Positions 34,972-43,582 of a stretch of DNA of 64,000 nt are shown here, one piece after another. Where the stretch lies: NCBI GenBank assembly GCA_965230495.1, contig OZ246004.1, positions 1,178,001 to 1,242,000 of the forward strand, written 5' to 3'. The position numbers were made by a program, and so were the translations under genes. The notes under the pieces are model-generated. The model worked only from the letters and a program-made list of their open reading frames with translations, searched no databases and had not been told where the DNA came from. The DNA comes from JACJYM01 sp965230495. GTDB taxonomy: Bacteria > Bacteroidota > Bacteroidia > Chitinophagales > Saprospiraceae. The stretch's first letter is position 1. Each line of letters opens with the position of its first letter.

Positions 34972-35628
34972 TTATTGACGCCAAATTATTGGAAATAAAA
35001 GTAAGATTATTCCTAACAATAGCAAATCTAATCCCATTAATATTAACATATCTGTACCAATGCTTGAATCTTGGATTTGACGCATAGCTACCGCAGTAAT
35101 CTTCATTAATATTAGAAAAATGGGAATGACAAGTGGGAATGAAAGAATTGAGATAATAACGTTTCCTGAGTTTTCTCCCATAGCCACAGCGGATACAAAA
35201 GTATATATACATGATATTCCGAAGCTACCCAATAGCACTCCTTTTATTAATATCTTCCAATCCTTAATACTTTGTAGAGAAAAGAAATTAAAAAGGATGA
35301 AAACTACTATAAACATTAAGAGAAGATATAGGAAGTTGTATATCAATTTCGCTAATATTAATTCATTAGGGTCAAACAAAGTATAATTGTTTATGGCAAC
35401 ATCTGTATTTTGTTGGTTAAAGCTTTTTGATACCACATTAATTCCTGAAAAGAGTAATACTATCCATAGTAATGAATTCCAAACCTGAGGATTAATATTG
35501 CTAACCCCTTTAAAAATTAAAAAAACAGTAGTCCCGGCAAACAAAAATATTCCTGCCAAAGCATGTTTTTGTCTAAATTCTTGAATAAACTCCAATTTAA
35601 TTAATTGATATACCCGATCCCAATTCAT
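34972..35628 (-). CDS. ccmB: Heme exporter protein CcmB
   Basis: 218 residues with six membrane segments. The N-terminus LIKLEFIQEFRQKHALAG and the pattern NELILAKLIYNFLY, LLGSFGISCIYTFVSA are typical of CcmB, the permease subunit of the CcmAB ABC exporter used in cytochrome c maturation. The ATPase CcmA is not adjacent. The stop abuts the ccmC start. The mqnA stop lies 9 nt upstream, so mqnA-ccmB-ccmC-ccmD-gdh may form one transcript. Confidence 0.85.
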   Translation of the reverse strand: MNWDRVYQLIKLEFIQEFRQKHALAGIFLFAGTTVFLIFKGVSNINPQVWNSLLWIVLLFSGINVVSKSFNQQNTDVAINNYTLFDPNELILAKLIYNFLYLLLMFIVVFILFNFFSLQSIKDWKILIKGVLLGSFGISCIYTFVSAVAMGENSGNVIISILSFPLVIPIFLILMKITAVAMRQIQDSSIGTDMLILMGLDLLLLGIILLLFPIIWRQ

Positions 35629-35636
35629 AGAAACTA

Positions 35637-36392
35637 TTATTTCATCAAGTTCAGTCCGTCAACCAAATCCTTAAACTTATTATGAGATATTTTCTTTTTA
35701 TCATCATAATTATAGTCTATATAATTCTTAAAATAAGCTCTTTTATTTTCTTCTATATTGTAGTCCTTCAGCATGTTGTCAATGGCACTCACCCCAAAAG
35801 CAAAACAATCATTCAATTCATTTCTTATTTTTTCAGAAACATTCGGATTACATACCCAGACAGCAAAAACAAAAGGTAATCCCGTCATTTTTTTCCATTC
35901 CTCACCCAAATCCAGACATTTCTCAGAACTATAGGGACTATTAAATACTTTATCTCCGATGAGTAAAACAGATTCATTATTCCTAAGAACCTCATTTTTT
36001 TTATTCAGTGGCAGAAACTCAGCGTTTATACCATAATACTTTTTTAAAAGTACTTGAACCAGTAATACAGAAGTTTGACTTTCTGAATCAAGATATACCT
36101 TTTTTAAATTTTTAATCGAGCCTTTATGATAAAGACATACAGTACTAACTTCACCGTCACAACCGATACAATAATCTCCAAAAATATTATAGTGGTTAGA
36201 ATCTAAAGTCAAAAGTCCGCCAATAGGCACCAATGCTATATCAGAATGACCCGTACTAAATTTGCTGAAGCAGTTTTTGGGATTTTCATATTCAATTTCC
36301 AAATCATTAATTCCCTTAAACTGTGTCAACCCATACTTAAAAGGAAGGGTGTTAAGATACTCAACCATCACCAAATTTTGCTTCTCCTGCAT
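35637..36392 (-). CDS. mqnA: Chorismate dehydratase (futalosine menaquinone pathway)
   Basis: About 251 residues. VMVEYLNTLPFKYGL, DIALVPIGGLLTL, YLDSESQTSVLLVQVLLKKY and LLIGDKVF (in parts) form the MqnA pattern. MqnA dehydrates chorismate to 3-enolpyruvylbenzoate, the first futalosine-pathway step. A TTG at 36413 opens the frame earlier but overlaps a -7 box, so the ATG at 36392 is chosen. MqnD is found 17 kb away. Confidence 0.9.
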   Translation of the reverse strand: MQEKQNLVMVEYLNTLPFKYGLTQFKGINDLEIEYENPKNCFSKFSTGHSDIALVPIGGLLTLDSNHYNIFGDYCIGCDGEVSTVCLYHKGSIKNLKKVYLDSESQTSVLLVQVLLKKYYGINAEFLPLNKKNEVLRNNESVLLIGDKVFNSPYSSEKCLDLGEEWKKMTGLPFVFAVWVCNPNVSEKIRNELNDCFAFGVSAIDNMLKDYNIEENKRAYFKNYIDYNYDDKKKISHNKFKDLVDGLNLMK

Positions 36393-36410
36393 ACCTCCAT
36401 GTTTGGGAAG

Positions 36411-36418
36411 CAAAAGTA
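36411..36418 (-). promoter_or_regulatory. -7 promoter box (TACTTTTG) of mqnA
   Basis: A full TAnnTTTG match on the minus strand, 18 nt before the ATG at 36392. It is divergent from the box at 36480-36487. Confidence 0.5.
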
Positions 36419-36479
36419 CTATAAACTATTTTATTGGCATACTGACCTAAATTTATTTAAGTACACTGAGTAAAATTAT

Positions 36480-36487
36480 TAGTTTTG
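36480..36487 (+). promoter_or_regulatory. -7 promoter box (TAGTTTTG) at the head of the lipid locus
   Basis: A full TAnnTTTG match, 28 nt before the ATG at 36516. Together with 36411-36418 it makes a divergent promoter pair. Confidence 0.5.
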
Positions 36488-36515
36488 TGAAGACAACCGA
36501 CTTAATTGTATTTGA

Positions 36516-37211
36516 ATGAGTAATTGGAAAACCGCAGGACAGCAGTTAGTATATAATCTATTTGATCCTTTAATTAAATTTCTACTTAAGATAGGAGTAA
36601 CTCCTAATATGATTACCTTTCTTGGTTTAGTTCTTAATATTTGGGCAGCAGCCGTTTTTATTTATGGTGCTGAAAAAGCCGATCGATTAGACCATAGTTT
36701 TGTAGGATTTGGAGGGTTAATAATTCTGATAGGTGGTTTAATGGACATGATTGATGGAAGAATGGCAAGAGTTGGAAATGTTTCAAGTGACTTTGGGGCA
36801 CTATTTGATAGTGTTTTAGATAGATATAGTGAGATGGTTATGTTTCTTGGCATCTGTTATTATTTGGTAGCTCATGATTATTTTTATAGCTCTTTGTTTG
36901 CTTTTATTGCAATGATAGGATCTGTCATGGTTAGTTATACTAGAGCGAGATCAGAAGGTCTGGGTGTTTCTGCCAAAAGCGGAAAATTTCAAAGACCTGA
37001 AAGAATTATATTAGTAGGAGGATCTGCTCTATTGTGTGGAATATATGATGCCATCATACAAAACGAAATAAAACTTGATGTAGAATGGTTACCTTTTCCA
37101 TTATTTGAGTCCATAACTATTTTTACTTTTCCAATTTTCATTCTTGCCGTATTTGCTAATACTACTGCCATAGGAAGATTATTTGAGGCCAGAAAATTAT
37201 TGAAGAAGTAA
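36516..37211 (+). CDS. CDP-alcohol phosphatidyltransferase, candidate phosphatidylinositol-phosphate synthase
   Basis: 231 residues, about six membrane helices. The full CDP-OH-PT motif is present: D77-xx-D80-G81-xx-A84-R85-x8-G94-x3-D98-x3-D102. The family transfers a phosphatidyl group from CDP-diacylglycerol to an alcohol. Alcohol specificity cannot be read from the motif, but an inositol-phosphate synthase gene and a PgpA-type phosphatase gene lie in the same locus, which points to inositol phosphate as acceptor, giving phosphatidylinositol phosphate, as in the Bacteroides inositol-lipid cluster. Phosphatidylserine or phosphatidylglycerol-phosphate synthase are alternatives. First gene of the locus. 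Confidence 0.8.
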   Translation: MSNWKTAGQQLVYNLFDPLIKFLLKIGVTPNMITFLGLVLNIWAAAVFIYGAEKADRLDHSFVGFGGLIILIGGLMDMIDGRMARVGNVSSDFGALFDSVLDRYSEMVMFLGICYYLVAHDYFYSSLFAFIAMIGSVMVSYTRARSEGLGVSAKSGKFQRPERIILVGGSALLCGIYDAIIQNEIKLDVEWLPFPLFESITIFTFPIFILAVFANTTAIGRLFEARKLLKK

Positions 37212-37292
37212 TTAGTTTGACATTAACAGCATTCTAAAAAAATCTTAAAAACTACAATCTGTAGAATTAATAATCTATTTAAATTAATTTCA

Positions 37293-37300
37293 TACTTTTG
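37293..37300 (+). promoter_or_regulatory. -7 promoter box (TACTTTTG) before the DUF4833-like gene
   Basis: A full TAnnTTTG match, 22 nt before the ATG at 37323. It suggests the DUF4833-like gene and those after it can be expressed apart from the phosphatidyltransferase. Confidence 0.45.
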
Positions 37301-37322
37301 TTATTAGTAATGTCACTGAATA

Positions 37323-37835
37323 ATGATATCTCAATTATACAACAACTCAGGTGATTTTCTTGTAAAGTCTAGTAGGCCGTCCCACTATCCGACTCCGGAT
37401 AGGGAAAATCTTCTTTTTTTTATTCAAAGAAATGGTAGTTTGAATACTGTTGTATATGAATTAAATGTCAAAAACAATAAAATAGATCCTAGTGATCCAA
37501 TGAATATTTATTGGATCAAATATTCATGCAGTGGTGAAGAAATGGCTCTAAATTATATTCAACATAAATTAGCATACGGCTATAAATTTGAATTTATAAA
37601 TGAGGAATCATTTGAATTTAGAATGGTATGTTATGACAAAAAAAAGTTCTTCGTTGGACGTGATAATTATGGCCAGTTTAGAGTAATAACCAATATAGAT
37701 GGAGAGTCATCTTATCTAGATTGCGTGTACGCAGTCGTGGATGAAAGAGGTGTGTTTCCTGACGTTAAATACGTCGAATTATGGGGTAAAGAAATTAGAA
37801 GCAATTACGAATCTTACGAAAAAATAGTTTTTTAG
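37323..37835 (+). CDS. DUF4833-like protein of unknown function in lipid locus
   Basis: 170 residues, no signal peptide or membrane helix. The segments ENLLFFIQRNGSLNTVVYEL, DPMNIYWIKYSCSGEEMALN and QHKLAYGYKF resemble the Bacteroidota DUF4833 family, which I recall as neighbours of inositol-lipid genes. No catalytic motif is evident; the fold seems beta-rich, and a lipid-binding or accessory role is a guess. It sits between the phosphatidyltransferase and PAP2 genes. Confidence 0.6.
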   Translation: MISQLYNNSGDFLVKSSRPSHYPTPDRENLLFFIQRNGSLNTVVYELNVKNNKIDPSDPMNIYWIKYSCSGEEMALNYIQHKLAYGYKFEFINEESFEFRMVCYDKKKFFVGRDNYGQFRVITNIDGESSYLDCVYAVVDERGVFPDVKYVELWGKEIRSNYESYEKIVF

Positions 37836-37860
37836 AATTTTGGCTAACTGGGGGATTAAA

Positions 37861-38787
37861 ATGGACATTGGTAAGTCATTGTCCAAAAGGGATATGCAGG
37901 TGTTTTTGGGTTTCTCCATTGTGTATTTACTTTGGACTTATCTCGTGGTTGGTTTTCGCCCGGATCATTTGTACTTCTATATTTTTATTAGTTTTCTTTT
38001 TCTCATTACCCAATCAAGTAGGAAATTAGTTTTAAGTTATATTTTTTTTATTCTTTTTTGGATAATATATGACAGTATGCGGATTTATCCCAATTACATG
38101 GTAAATCCAGTTCATCTTTCCGAACCATATCAAATTGAGAAAGACCTATTTGGAATCCAAACTGCTTCAGGTATTCTAACACCTAATGAGTATTTTCTTG
38201 AAAACGGTTCCTCCTTTTTAGATTTCATCACTGGTTTGTTTTATTTATCTTGGGTTCCATTGCCATTATTCGCCGCTCTTTATTTTTATAAGAGAGATAG
38301 ACTTCATAAATTGAAATTTGGGTTAGTTTTCTTAATGACCAATATAATAGGTTTTTGTGTATATTATTCTTATCCAGCTGCTCCACCATGGTATGTAGAT
38401 ATCTACGGATTTATTGAAAACTATGATATACCCGGGAATGCGGCCCAACTACTTAATTTCGATAAATTGATAAACTATCCATTGTACGAAAATATGTACA
38501 CTAAGAATGCAAATGTGTTCGCAGCAATCCCTTCTCTACATGCCGCGTATCCTGTCGTCACATTCTATTTTTGTCTTAAAAAACGATATTGGGGACTTTC
38601 TTCGATAATGTTTATAACTATGATAGGTATATGGTTTTCTGCCGTTTATTCCTTCCATCATTATTTAATAGATGTAATTTTAGGTGTATTTTGTGCTCTT
38701 ATCGCAATATTATTGTTTGATAGGATTTCAAAAAATTCTATTTTTGATAAACTTCTCCGTAAATACAACAGTTTTATAGGAGACTAA
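37861..38787 (+). CDS. PAP2/AUR1-like membrane enzyme, candidate inositol-phosphoceramide synthase
   Basis: About 308 residues with roughly eight membrane segments. PAP2 motifs C2 and C3 are clear: IPSLHAAYP (His227) and SFHHYLIDVILG (His267, Asp271). The order and spacing resemble fungal AUR1 more than soluble phosphatases. AUR1 moves inositol phosphate from phosphatidylinositol to ceramide, releasing diacylglycerol. Adjacent sphingolipid and inositol genes support that role; a plain lipid phosphatase remains possible. A TTG at 37840 would add seven residues; the ATG at 37861, after GGGG, is preferred. It lies 16 bp before the serine palmitoyltransferase gene. Confidence 0.75.
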   Translation: MDIGKSLSKRDMQVFLGFSIVYLLWTYLVVGFRPDHLYFYIFISFLFLITQSSRKLVLSYIFFILFWIIYDSMRIYPNYMVNPVHLSEPYQIEKDLFGIQTASGILTPNEYFLENGSSFLDFITGLFYLSWVPLPLFAALYFYKRDRLHKLKFGLVFLMTNIIGFCVYYSYPAAPPWYVDIYGFIENYDIPGNAAQLLNFDKLINYPLYENMYTKNANVFAAIPSLHAAYPVVTFYFCLKKRYWGLSSIMFITMIGIWFSAVYSFHHYLIDVILGVFCALIAILLFDRISKNSIFDKLLRKYNSFIGD

Positions 38788-38803
38788 CTTTAAAAATCTT
38801 AGC

Positions 38804-40003
38804 ATGTTAAAACAAAAAGTACTGGCGTACGATATTCCTCAAAAAATTCAAAAAATGGGACTTTATCCATTTTTTAGAACTATCGAATCAGAACAAGATA
38901 CTGTTGTTACAATAAATGGAGAAAAGGTTCTAATGTTTGGCTCAAATAGCTACTTAGGACTTACTAATCATCCAAAATTAAAGGAAGCTTCTAAAGCCGC
39001 AATTGATAAATATGGTTCGGGCTGTGCGGGATCCAGATTCCTTAATGGCACTCTTGATTTACATCTTGAATTGGAACATAAATTGGCTGAATACGTAGGT
39101 AAAGAAGGAGCTTTAGTATTTAGTACAGGATTTCAAGTAAACTTAGGGGTAATAAGTTCTTTACCTGGAAGAAATGACTATATTATTCTCGATGAACTAG
39201 ATCACGCATGTATAATTGATGGCTCGAGATTATCTTTTGCTAAAGTGCTTAAATATAAGCACAATGACATGGAATCTCTTGAAAAGGTTTTGTCCAAAGC
39301 GGAGAATGACAGAATCAAATTGATAGTCATTGATGGTGTATTCAGCATGGAGGGTGATATAGCTAAATTGCCAGAAATTGTTGCCTTAGCTAAGAAATAC
39401 AATGCAAATGTAATGGTCGATGATGCACATGGTTTAGGTGTTATTGGCCATAATGGTGCTGGTACTGCCTCTCATTTTGGTCTTACTGATGATGTAGATT
39501 TAATTATGGGTACATTTAGCAAGTCTTTAGCTTCTATTGGTGGATTTATCGCTGCTGATAATGATACCATTAATTACCTTAAACATAATGCCAGATCACT
39601 GATCTTTAGTGCCTCTATCGCTCCTGCTAACGCAGCAAGTGTTATAGCTGCTATCGAGTTAATTCAACAAGAACCTGAAAGAATTGAAGAGCTATGGTCA
39701 AATACTCGATATGCCAAGAAGATGTTAGACGAAGCAGGTTTTGATTTAGGGCATACTGAGACCCCTATTATTCCAATTTATATAAGAGATGATTACAAAA
39801 CTTTCCAATTGACGAAAATGCTATTAGAACAAGGTGTTTTTGTTAATCCGGTTGTTTCTCCTGCGGTAGCAAGTACTGATTCTTTAATTAGATTCTCTCT
39901 GATGGCTACACATACCAAAGAACAGATTTCAGAAGCTGTTGAGAAAATCACCAAGCTATCCATAGAATTGGGAATACTCGACGCTCCGAAAGTAATGATA
40001 TGA
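38804..40003 (+). CDS. spt: Serine palmitoyltransferase (alpha-oxoamine synthase family)
   Basis: 399 residues, the family's usual size. PLP contacts: His134 (DELDHACIIDG), Asp206 and His209 (VDDAHGLGV), and the Schiff-base Lys240 (GTFSKSLASIGG). The N-terminus (YDIPQKIQKMGLYPFFRTIE) and GSGCAGSRFLNGTLDLH resemble Bacteroides serine palmitoyltransferase. It condenses serine with an acyl-CoA to 3-ketosphinganine, the first sphingolipid step. KBL and BioF are the closest alternatives, but the neighbours (GNAT acyltransferase, SDR, AUR1-like) favour Spt. It overlaps the next gene by 4 nt (ATGA). Confidence 0.85.
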   Translation: MLKQKVLAYDIPQKIQKMGLYPFFRTIESEQDTVVTINGEKVLMFGSNSYLGLTNHPKLKEASKAAIDKYGSGCAGSRFLNGTLDLHLELEHKLAEYVGKEGALVFSTGFQVNLGVISSLPGRNDYIILDELDHACIIDGSRLSFAKVLKYKHNDMESLEKVLSKAENDRIKLIVIDGVFSMEGDIAKLPEIVALAKKYNANVMVDDAHGLGVIGHNGAGTASHFGLTDDVDLIMGTFSKSLASIGGFIAADNDTINYLKHNARSLIFSASIAPANAASVIAAIELIQQEPERIEELWSNTRYAKKMLDEAGFDLGHTETPIIPIYIRDDYKTFQLTKMLLEQGVFVNPVVSPAVASTDSLIRFSLMATHTKEQISEAVEKITKLSIELGILDAPKVMI

Positions 40004-41124
40004 GTATAACTGTTAAGGAGATTAATTCTAAGGCCGATTTTAAAAAATTCATCGATTTTCCTCATGAATTGTATTCTTCTGATGCACATTATGTTCCTGA
40101 GCTCTATATAGCTCAAAAAGAAATGATGGATAAAAAGAAATATCCATTTTTTGAATATGGTGAAGTCGCCTACTTTTTAGCTTATAAAGACAATAAAATT
40201 GTTGGAAGAATAGCTGCCATTAATAATAAGCGGTATAATGATTTTCATAAATCCAATATTGGGTTTTTTGGATTCATGGATTTTGTTAACGATTTAGAAG
40301 TGGTAAAAAAGCTGTTGGAAAATGCGGAAACATGGCTCAAAAGTAAGGGATTGGAAGATATGCTTGGGCCAACTAATTATTCGACAAATGAAACTGCTGG
40401 AACATTAGTCGATGGCTTTGATTCTTCTCCTATGTTAATGATGACATACAATTTTAGTTATTATCCGAAATTATTAGAGTTAGCTAATTGTCAAAAAGAA
40501 ATGGACTTATATGCTTATCGAATTCCATCTGATGAAGTATCCGAAAAGTCGATAAGAATCGCTGGTATGTTGGAAGAAAGGTTGAAGAAAAAGAACATTA
40601 CCATACGAAACATAAATCTGAAGAAATTAAAATCAGAAGCTCAATTAATCAAAAAAATATATAACAACGCTTGGGAAGATAATTGGGGATTTGTTCCTTT
40701 TACGGATAAAGAGTTTGATCATTTGCAACAAAGTCTGGGCATGATCGCTGACAAAGATTACCTTTACATAGCTGAACATAATAGTACACCCATTGGCTTT
40801 TCGATAACCCTTCCCAATATTAACGAGATTACCAAGACTATTAAGAAAGGTAGATTGCTACCCACGGGAATATTTAAACTTTTGTTTAATAAGTCAAAGA
40901 TTAAAAATGTAAGAATTTTAGCCCTTGGTGTTGAAAAGGATTATCGAAAACTAGGTATCGAAGCCATATTCTTTGCTAAAAACATTCAAACCGCTCGCAA
41001 AAAAGGGCACTTGTCTGGTGAAGCTTCATGGGTATTAGAAAATAATACGATGATGATGAAGGCCGCCGAAAACCTCAATGGCGAAAAATATAAGACTTAC
41101 AGAATTTATCGAAAGAAATTCTAG
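40000..41124 (+). CDS. GNAT-like acyltransferase, candidate bacterial ceramide synthase
   Basis: 374 residues. The pattern EVAYFLAYKDNKIVGRIAAI, LGPTNYSTNETAGTLVDGF, MTYNFSYYPKLLE and LALGVEKDYRKLGIEAIF (in parts) is that of a long GNAT-fold protein. In Caulobacter a GNAT-type protein (bCerS) acylates the sphingoid base, and this gene overlaps spt by 4 nt, so the same role is inferred here. Direct similarity to bCerS cannot be tested by eye. An SDR gene starts 11 nt later. The alternative is an acyltransferase of other specificity. Confidence 0.6.
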   Translation: MSITVKEINSKADFKKFIDFPHELYSSDAHYVPELYIAQKEMMDKKKYPFFEYGEVAYFLAYKDNKIVGRIAAINNKRYNDFHKSNIGFFGFMDFVNDLEVVKKLLENAETWLKSKGLEDMLGPTNYSTNETAGTLVDGFDSSPMLMMTYNFSYYPKLLELANCQKEMDLYAYRIPSDEVSEKSIRIAGMLEERLKKKNITIRNINLKKLKSEAQLIKKIYNNAWEDNWGFVPFTDKEFDHLQQSLGMIADKDYLYIAEHNSTPIGFSITLPNINEITKTIKKGRLLPTGIFKLLFNKSKIKNVRILALGVEKDYRKLGIEAIFFAKNIQTARKKGHLSGEASWVLENNTMMMKAAENLNGEKYKTYRIYRKKF

Positions 41125-41134
41125 CTCATAGGCT

Positions 41135-42124
41135 ATGAAAAAAATTCTTATTACAGGAGCTAGTGGATTCATAGGAGGCTTTCTTGTTGAGGAGGCTTTA
41201 AATAGAGGATTGGAAGTTTACGCTGCTGTAAGAAAATCCAGTAGCAGGCAATATTTAAAGGACTCAAGGATAAATTTTATCATTGTTGATTTTCGAAATC
41301 AACAACTCCTAAATGAAATAATCGCCGATTACAAGTTTGACTTTATCATCCATAATGCAGGACTTACCCATGCCAGTGAAGAGACCTTGTTAAATGAGGT
41401 AAATGCTAGCTATCTTAACAATCTTATTGAAGCTATTAATTGCAGTACTCATACTACTGAAAAACTGTGTTTTATAAGCAGTTTGGCTGCATTTGGCCCT
41501 GCCGACAAACAAGATTCAGGTATTGTATCCAATGATTCCATTCCCAAACCAGTCACCAAATATGGAAGAAGCAAACTCAAAGGAGAGAACATTTTAAAGA
41601 AAGAAAAAGAATTAAAATGGAATATCGTTCGACCTACTGCGGTGTATGGTCCACGAGAACATGAATTATTATCACTTTTTAAGACTATTGATAAGGGAAT
41701 TGAGCCAAAACTGGGTTTTTCTCCTCAAAAACTAAGTCTTATATATGTCATTGACCTGGCTAAGATTATATTGGATGTAACCATCTCTGCTCCCAATGGT
41801 GGTTGTTATTTCGCCGGAGATGGGAACCTATATTCCCCATCTGAGCTTAATTACTTGATAAAAACTAATCTCAATAGAAAAACATTCAAAATAACAATAC
41901 CTATTCCGGTGTTATCATTAATAGCTTTAATCAATCAAACTCTTTCAAATATTACCGGCAACTATCCTATTCTAAATCTTGATAAAATAAATGAACTCAA
42001 AGTAAAAAGTTGGAGTATAGAAACCGATAATCTAAAAAATGATATTAACTTTGCAGCCTTTACAAAATTGGAAGCTGGAATTTCATCAACCATAAAATGG
42101 TATAGAGAAAACGGATGGCTATGA
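41135..42124 (+). CDS. Extended SDR NAD-dependent epimerase/reductase, candidate ketosphinganine or ketoceramide reductase
   Basis: 329 residues. The Rossmann motif ITGASGFIGGFLVEEA is followed by FISSLAAFG and the catalytic YGRSK (Tyr-x3-Lys), then RPTAVYGPREHELL. In Caulobacter the ceramide reductase CerR is an extended SDR encoded near spt, and this gene follows spt and the GNAT gene by 11 nt. Its position supports reduction of the 3-keto group; a nucleotide-sugar epimerase cannot be excluded from sequence alone. Confidence 0.65.
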   Translation: MKKILITGASGFIGGFLVEEALNRGLEVYAAVRKSSSRQYLKDSRINFIIVDFRNQQLLNEIIADYKFDFIIHNAGLTHASEETLLNEVNASYLNNLIEAINCSTHTTEKLCFISSLAAFGPADKQDSGIVSNDSIPKPVTKYGRSKLKGENILKKEKELKWNIVRPTAVYGPREHELLSLFKTIDKGIEPKLGFSPQKLSLIYVIDLAKIILDVTISAPNGGCYFAGDGNLYSPSELNYLIKTNLNRKTFKITIPIPVLSLIALINQTLSNITGNYPILNLDKINELKVKSWSIETDNLKNDINFAAFTKLEAGISSTIKWYRENGWL

Positions 42125-42195
42125 TCTAGTATCATGATAAGACTTTTTTCAAGAAATTCTATCTTAGTTATTAAACACTAACCAAATTAGAAAAT

Positions 42196-43515
42196 ATGAA
42201 GAATAAATCGAAAGCAACTAAGGCAACTGGAAAACTAGGTATATTATTACCTGGTCTTGGAGCTGTAGCGACTACTTTGATTGCTGGAGTATGTGCTGTA
42301 AGAAACAAACAGGCCGAACCAATAGGTGCATTGTCTCAAATGGGACGAATGAGAGTTGGTCAAAGGACAGAACGTAACAAACCTTTAATTAGTGAAGTAG
42401 TCTCTTTGTCAAGTCTTGACAAGGTTGTTTTTGGAGGTTGGGACATTTACAAAGATAACGTGTACCAAGCTGCTAAAAATGCAGGTGTTCTGGAAAATGA
42501 GTTGTTGAAAAAATTAAAACCTGAGTTACAAAAAATCAAACCAATGAAGGCCGTATTCGATAAAGAATATGTCAAAAAATTGGATGGAAAAAATGTAAAA
42601 AAGGGTAAAAACAAAATGGAATTGGCAGAAGCTTTAATGAAAGATATTGCTGATTTCAAAAAAGAGAATGGATGCTCTAGATTGGTTATGGTATGGTGTG
42701 GCTCCACAGAAATATACATTGAAGAAGGAGAAGTACATCAATCATTGGCTAACCTTGAAAAAGGTATGAAAGAGAACCATAAGGATATTCCACCAAGTAT
42801 GTTATACGCTTATGCAGCTATCAAGATGGGTGTTCCTTATGCAAATGGTGCCCCAAATTTATCTTGTGATGTGCCAGCTTTGGTTGAATTGGCTAAAAAG
42901 ACTAAAACTCCTATAGCTGGTAAAGATTTCAAAACAGGCCAGACTTTGATGAAGACAATTTTAGCTCCTGGATTGAAAGCAAGAGCTTTAGGTATTGAGG
43001 GTTGGTTCTCTACTAATATTTTAGGTAATAGAGATGGTGAAGTACTTGATGATCCAGACAACTTTAAGACTAAGGAAGTGTCAAAGTTAGGAGTACTTGA
43101 AGAAATATTAGAACCTGATTTGTATCCTGAATTATATAAAGACTTGTCACATAAAGTAAGGATTAACTATTATCCACCTAGAGGAGATAACAAAGAAGGT
43201 TGGGATAATATTGACATTAGAGGGTGGTTAAATTACCCAATGCAGATTAAAATAGATTTCTTATGTCGTGACTCCATTTTAGCGGCTCCTATTGTACTTG
43301 ACTTGGCCATTTTCTTAGATTTAGCAAAAAGAGCTGGGATGTATGGAATTCAGGAATGGTTGAGCTTTTACCTAAAATCTCCTCAAGCTCCTAAAGGAAT
43401 GCACCCCATTCATGATATTTTTAAACAACTTAATAAGTTTGAAAATACCATCAGGTACATTGCTGGGGAAGAATTGATAACAAATTTAGGTCAGGATTAT
43501 TCCGAACTTAAGTAA
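42196..43515 (+). CDS. myo-Inositol-1-phosphate synthase
   Basis: 439 residues. NAD-binding GLGAVATTLIAGV near residue 20, QMGRMRVGQRTERNKPLIS, VFGGWDIYKDNVYQAA, MVWCGSTE and APGLKARALGIEGWFSTNILGN (in parts) identify the family; the active-site Lys-rich segments and the C-terminal tetramer region are present. It makes inositol-1-phosphate from glucose-6-phosphate. It supplies the head group for the phosphatidyltransferase and AUR1-like genes. Followed by a strong terminator. Confidence 0.95.
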   Translation: MKNKSKATKATGKLGILLPGLGAVATTLIAGVCAVRNKQAEPIGALSQMGRMRVGQRTERNKPLISEVVSLSSLDKVVFGGWDIYKDNVYQAAKNAGVLENELLKKLKPELQKIKPMKAVFDKEYVKKLDGKNVKKGKNKMELAEALMKDIADFKKENGCSRLVMVWCGSTEIYIEEGEVHQSLANLEKGMKENHKDIPPSMLYAYAAIKMGVPYANGAPNLSCDVPALVELAKKTKTPIAGKDFKTGQTLMKTILAPGLKARALGIEGWFSTNILGNRDGEVLDDPDNFKTKEVSKLGVLEEILEPDLYPELYKDLSHKVRINYYPPRGDNKEGWDNIDIRGWLNYPMQIKIDFLCRDSILAAPIVLDLAIFLDLAKRAGMYGIQEWLSFYLKSPQAPKGMHPIHDIFKQLNKFENTIRYIAGEELITNLGQDYSELK

Positions 43516-43537
43516 TATGATATTAATATAATAAGAC

Positions 43538-43566
43538 AGGCGTCAAATGATTTGACGCCTTTTTTA
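43538..43566 (+). terminator. Intrinsic terminator after inositol-phosphate synthase
   Basis: AGGCGTCAAA-TGA-TTTGACGCCT, a perfect 10-bp stem with a T-run. It separates the lipid genes up to 43515 from the pgpA-type unit starting at 43583, which must have its own promoter or rely on readthrough. Confidence 0.9.
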
Positions 43567-43582
43567 TTATAAATAAGTAATC

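Noticed and set aside
36516..37211. Phosphatidylglycerol-phosphate or phosphatidylserine synthase assignment
   Set aside because: The motif alone allows it, but the linked inositol-phosphate synthase gene makes inositol phosphate the better-supported acceptor.
38804..40003. Glycine C-acetyltransferase (Kbl) or BioF assignment
   Set aside because: Same enzyme superfamily, but the N-terminus and the neighbouring acyltransferase, reductase and AUR1-like genes favour serine palmitoyltransferase; no threonine or biotin genes are adjacent.
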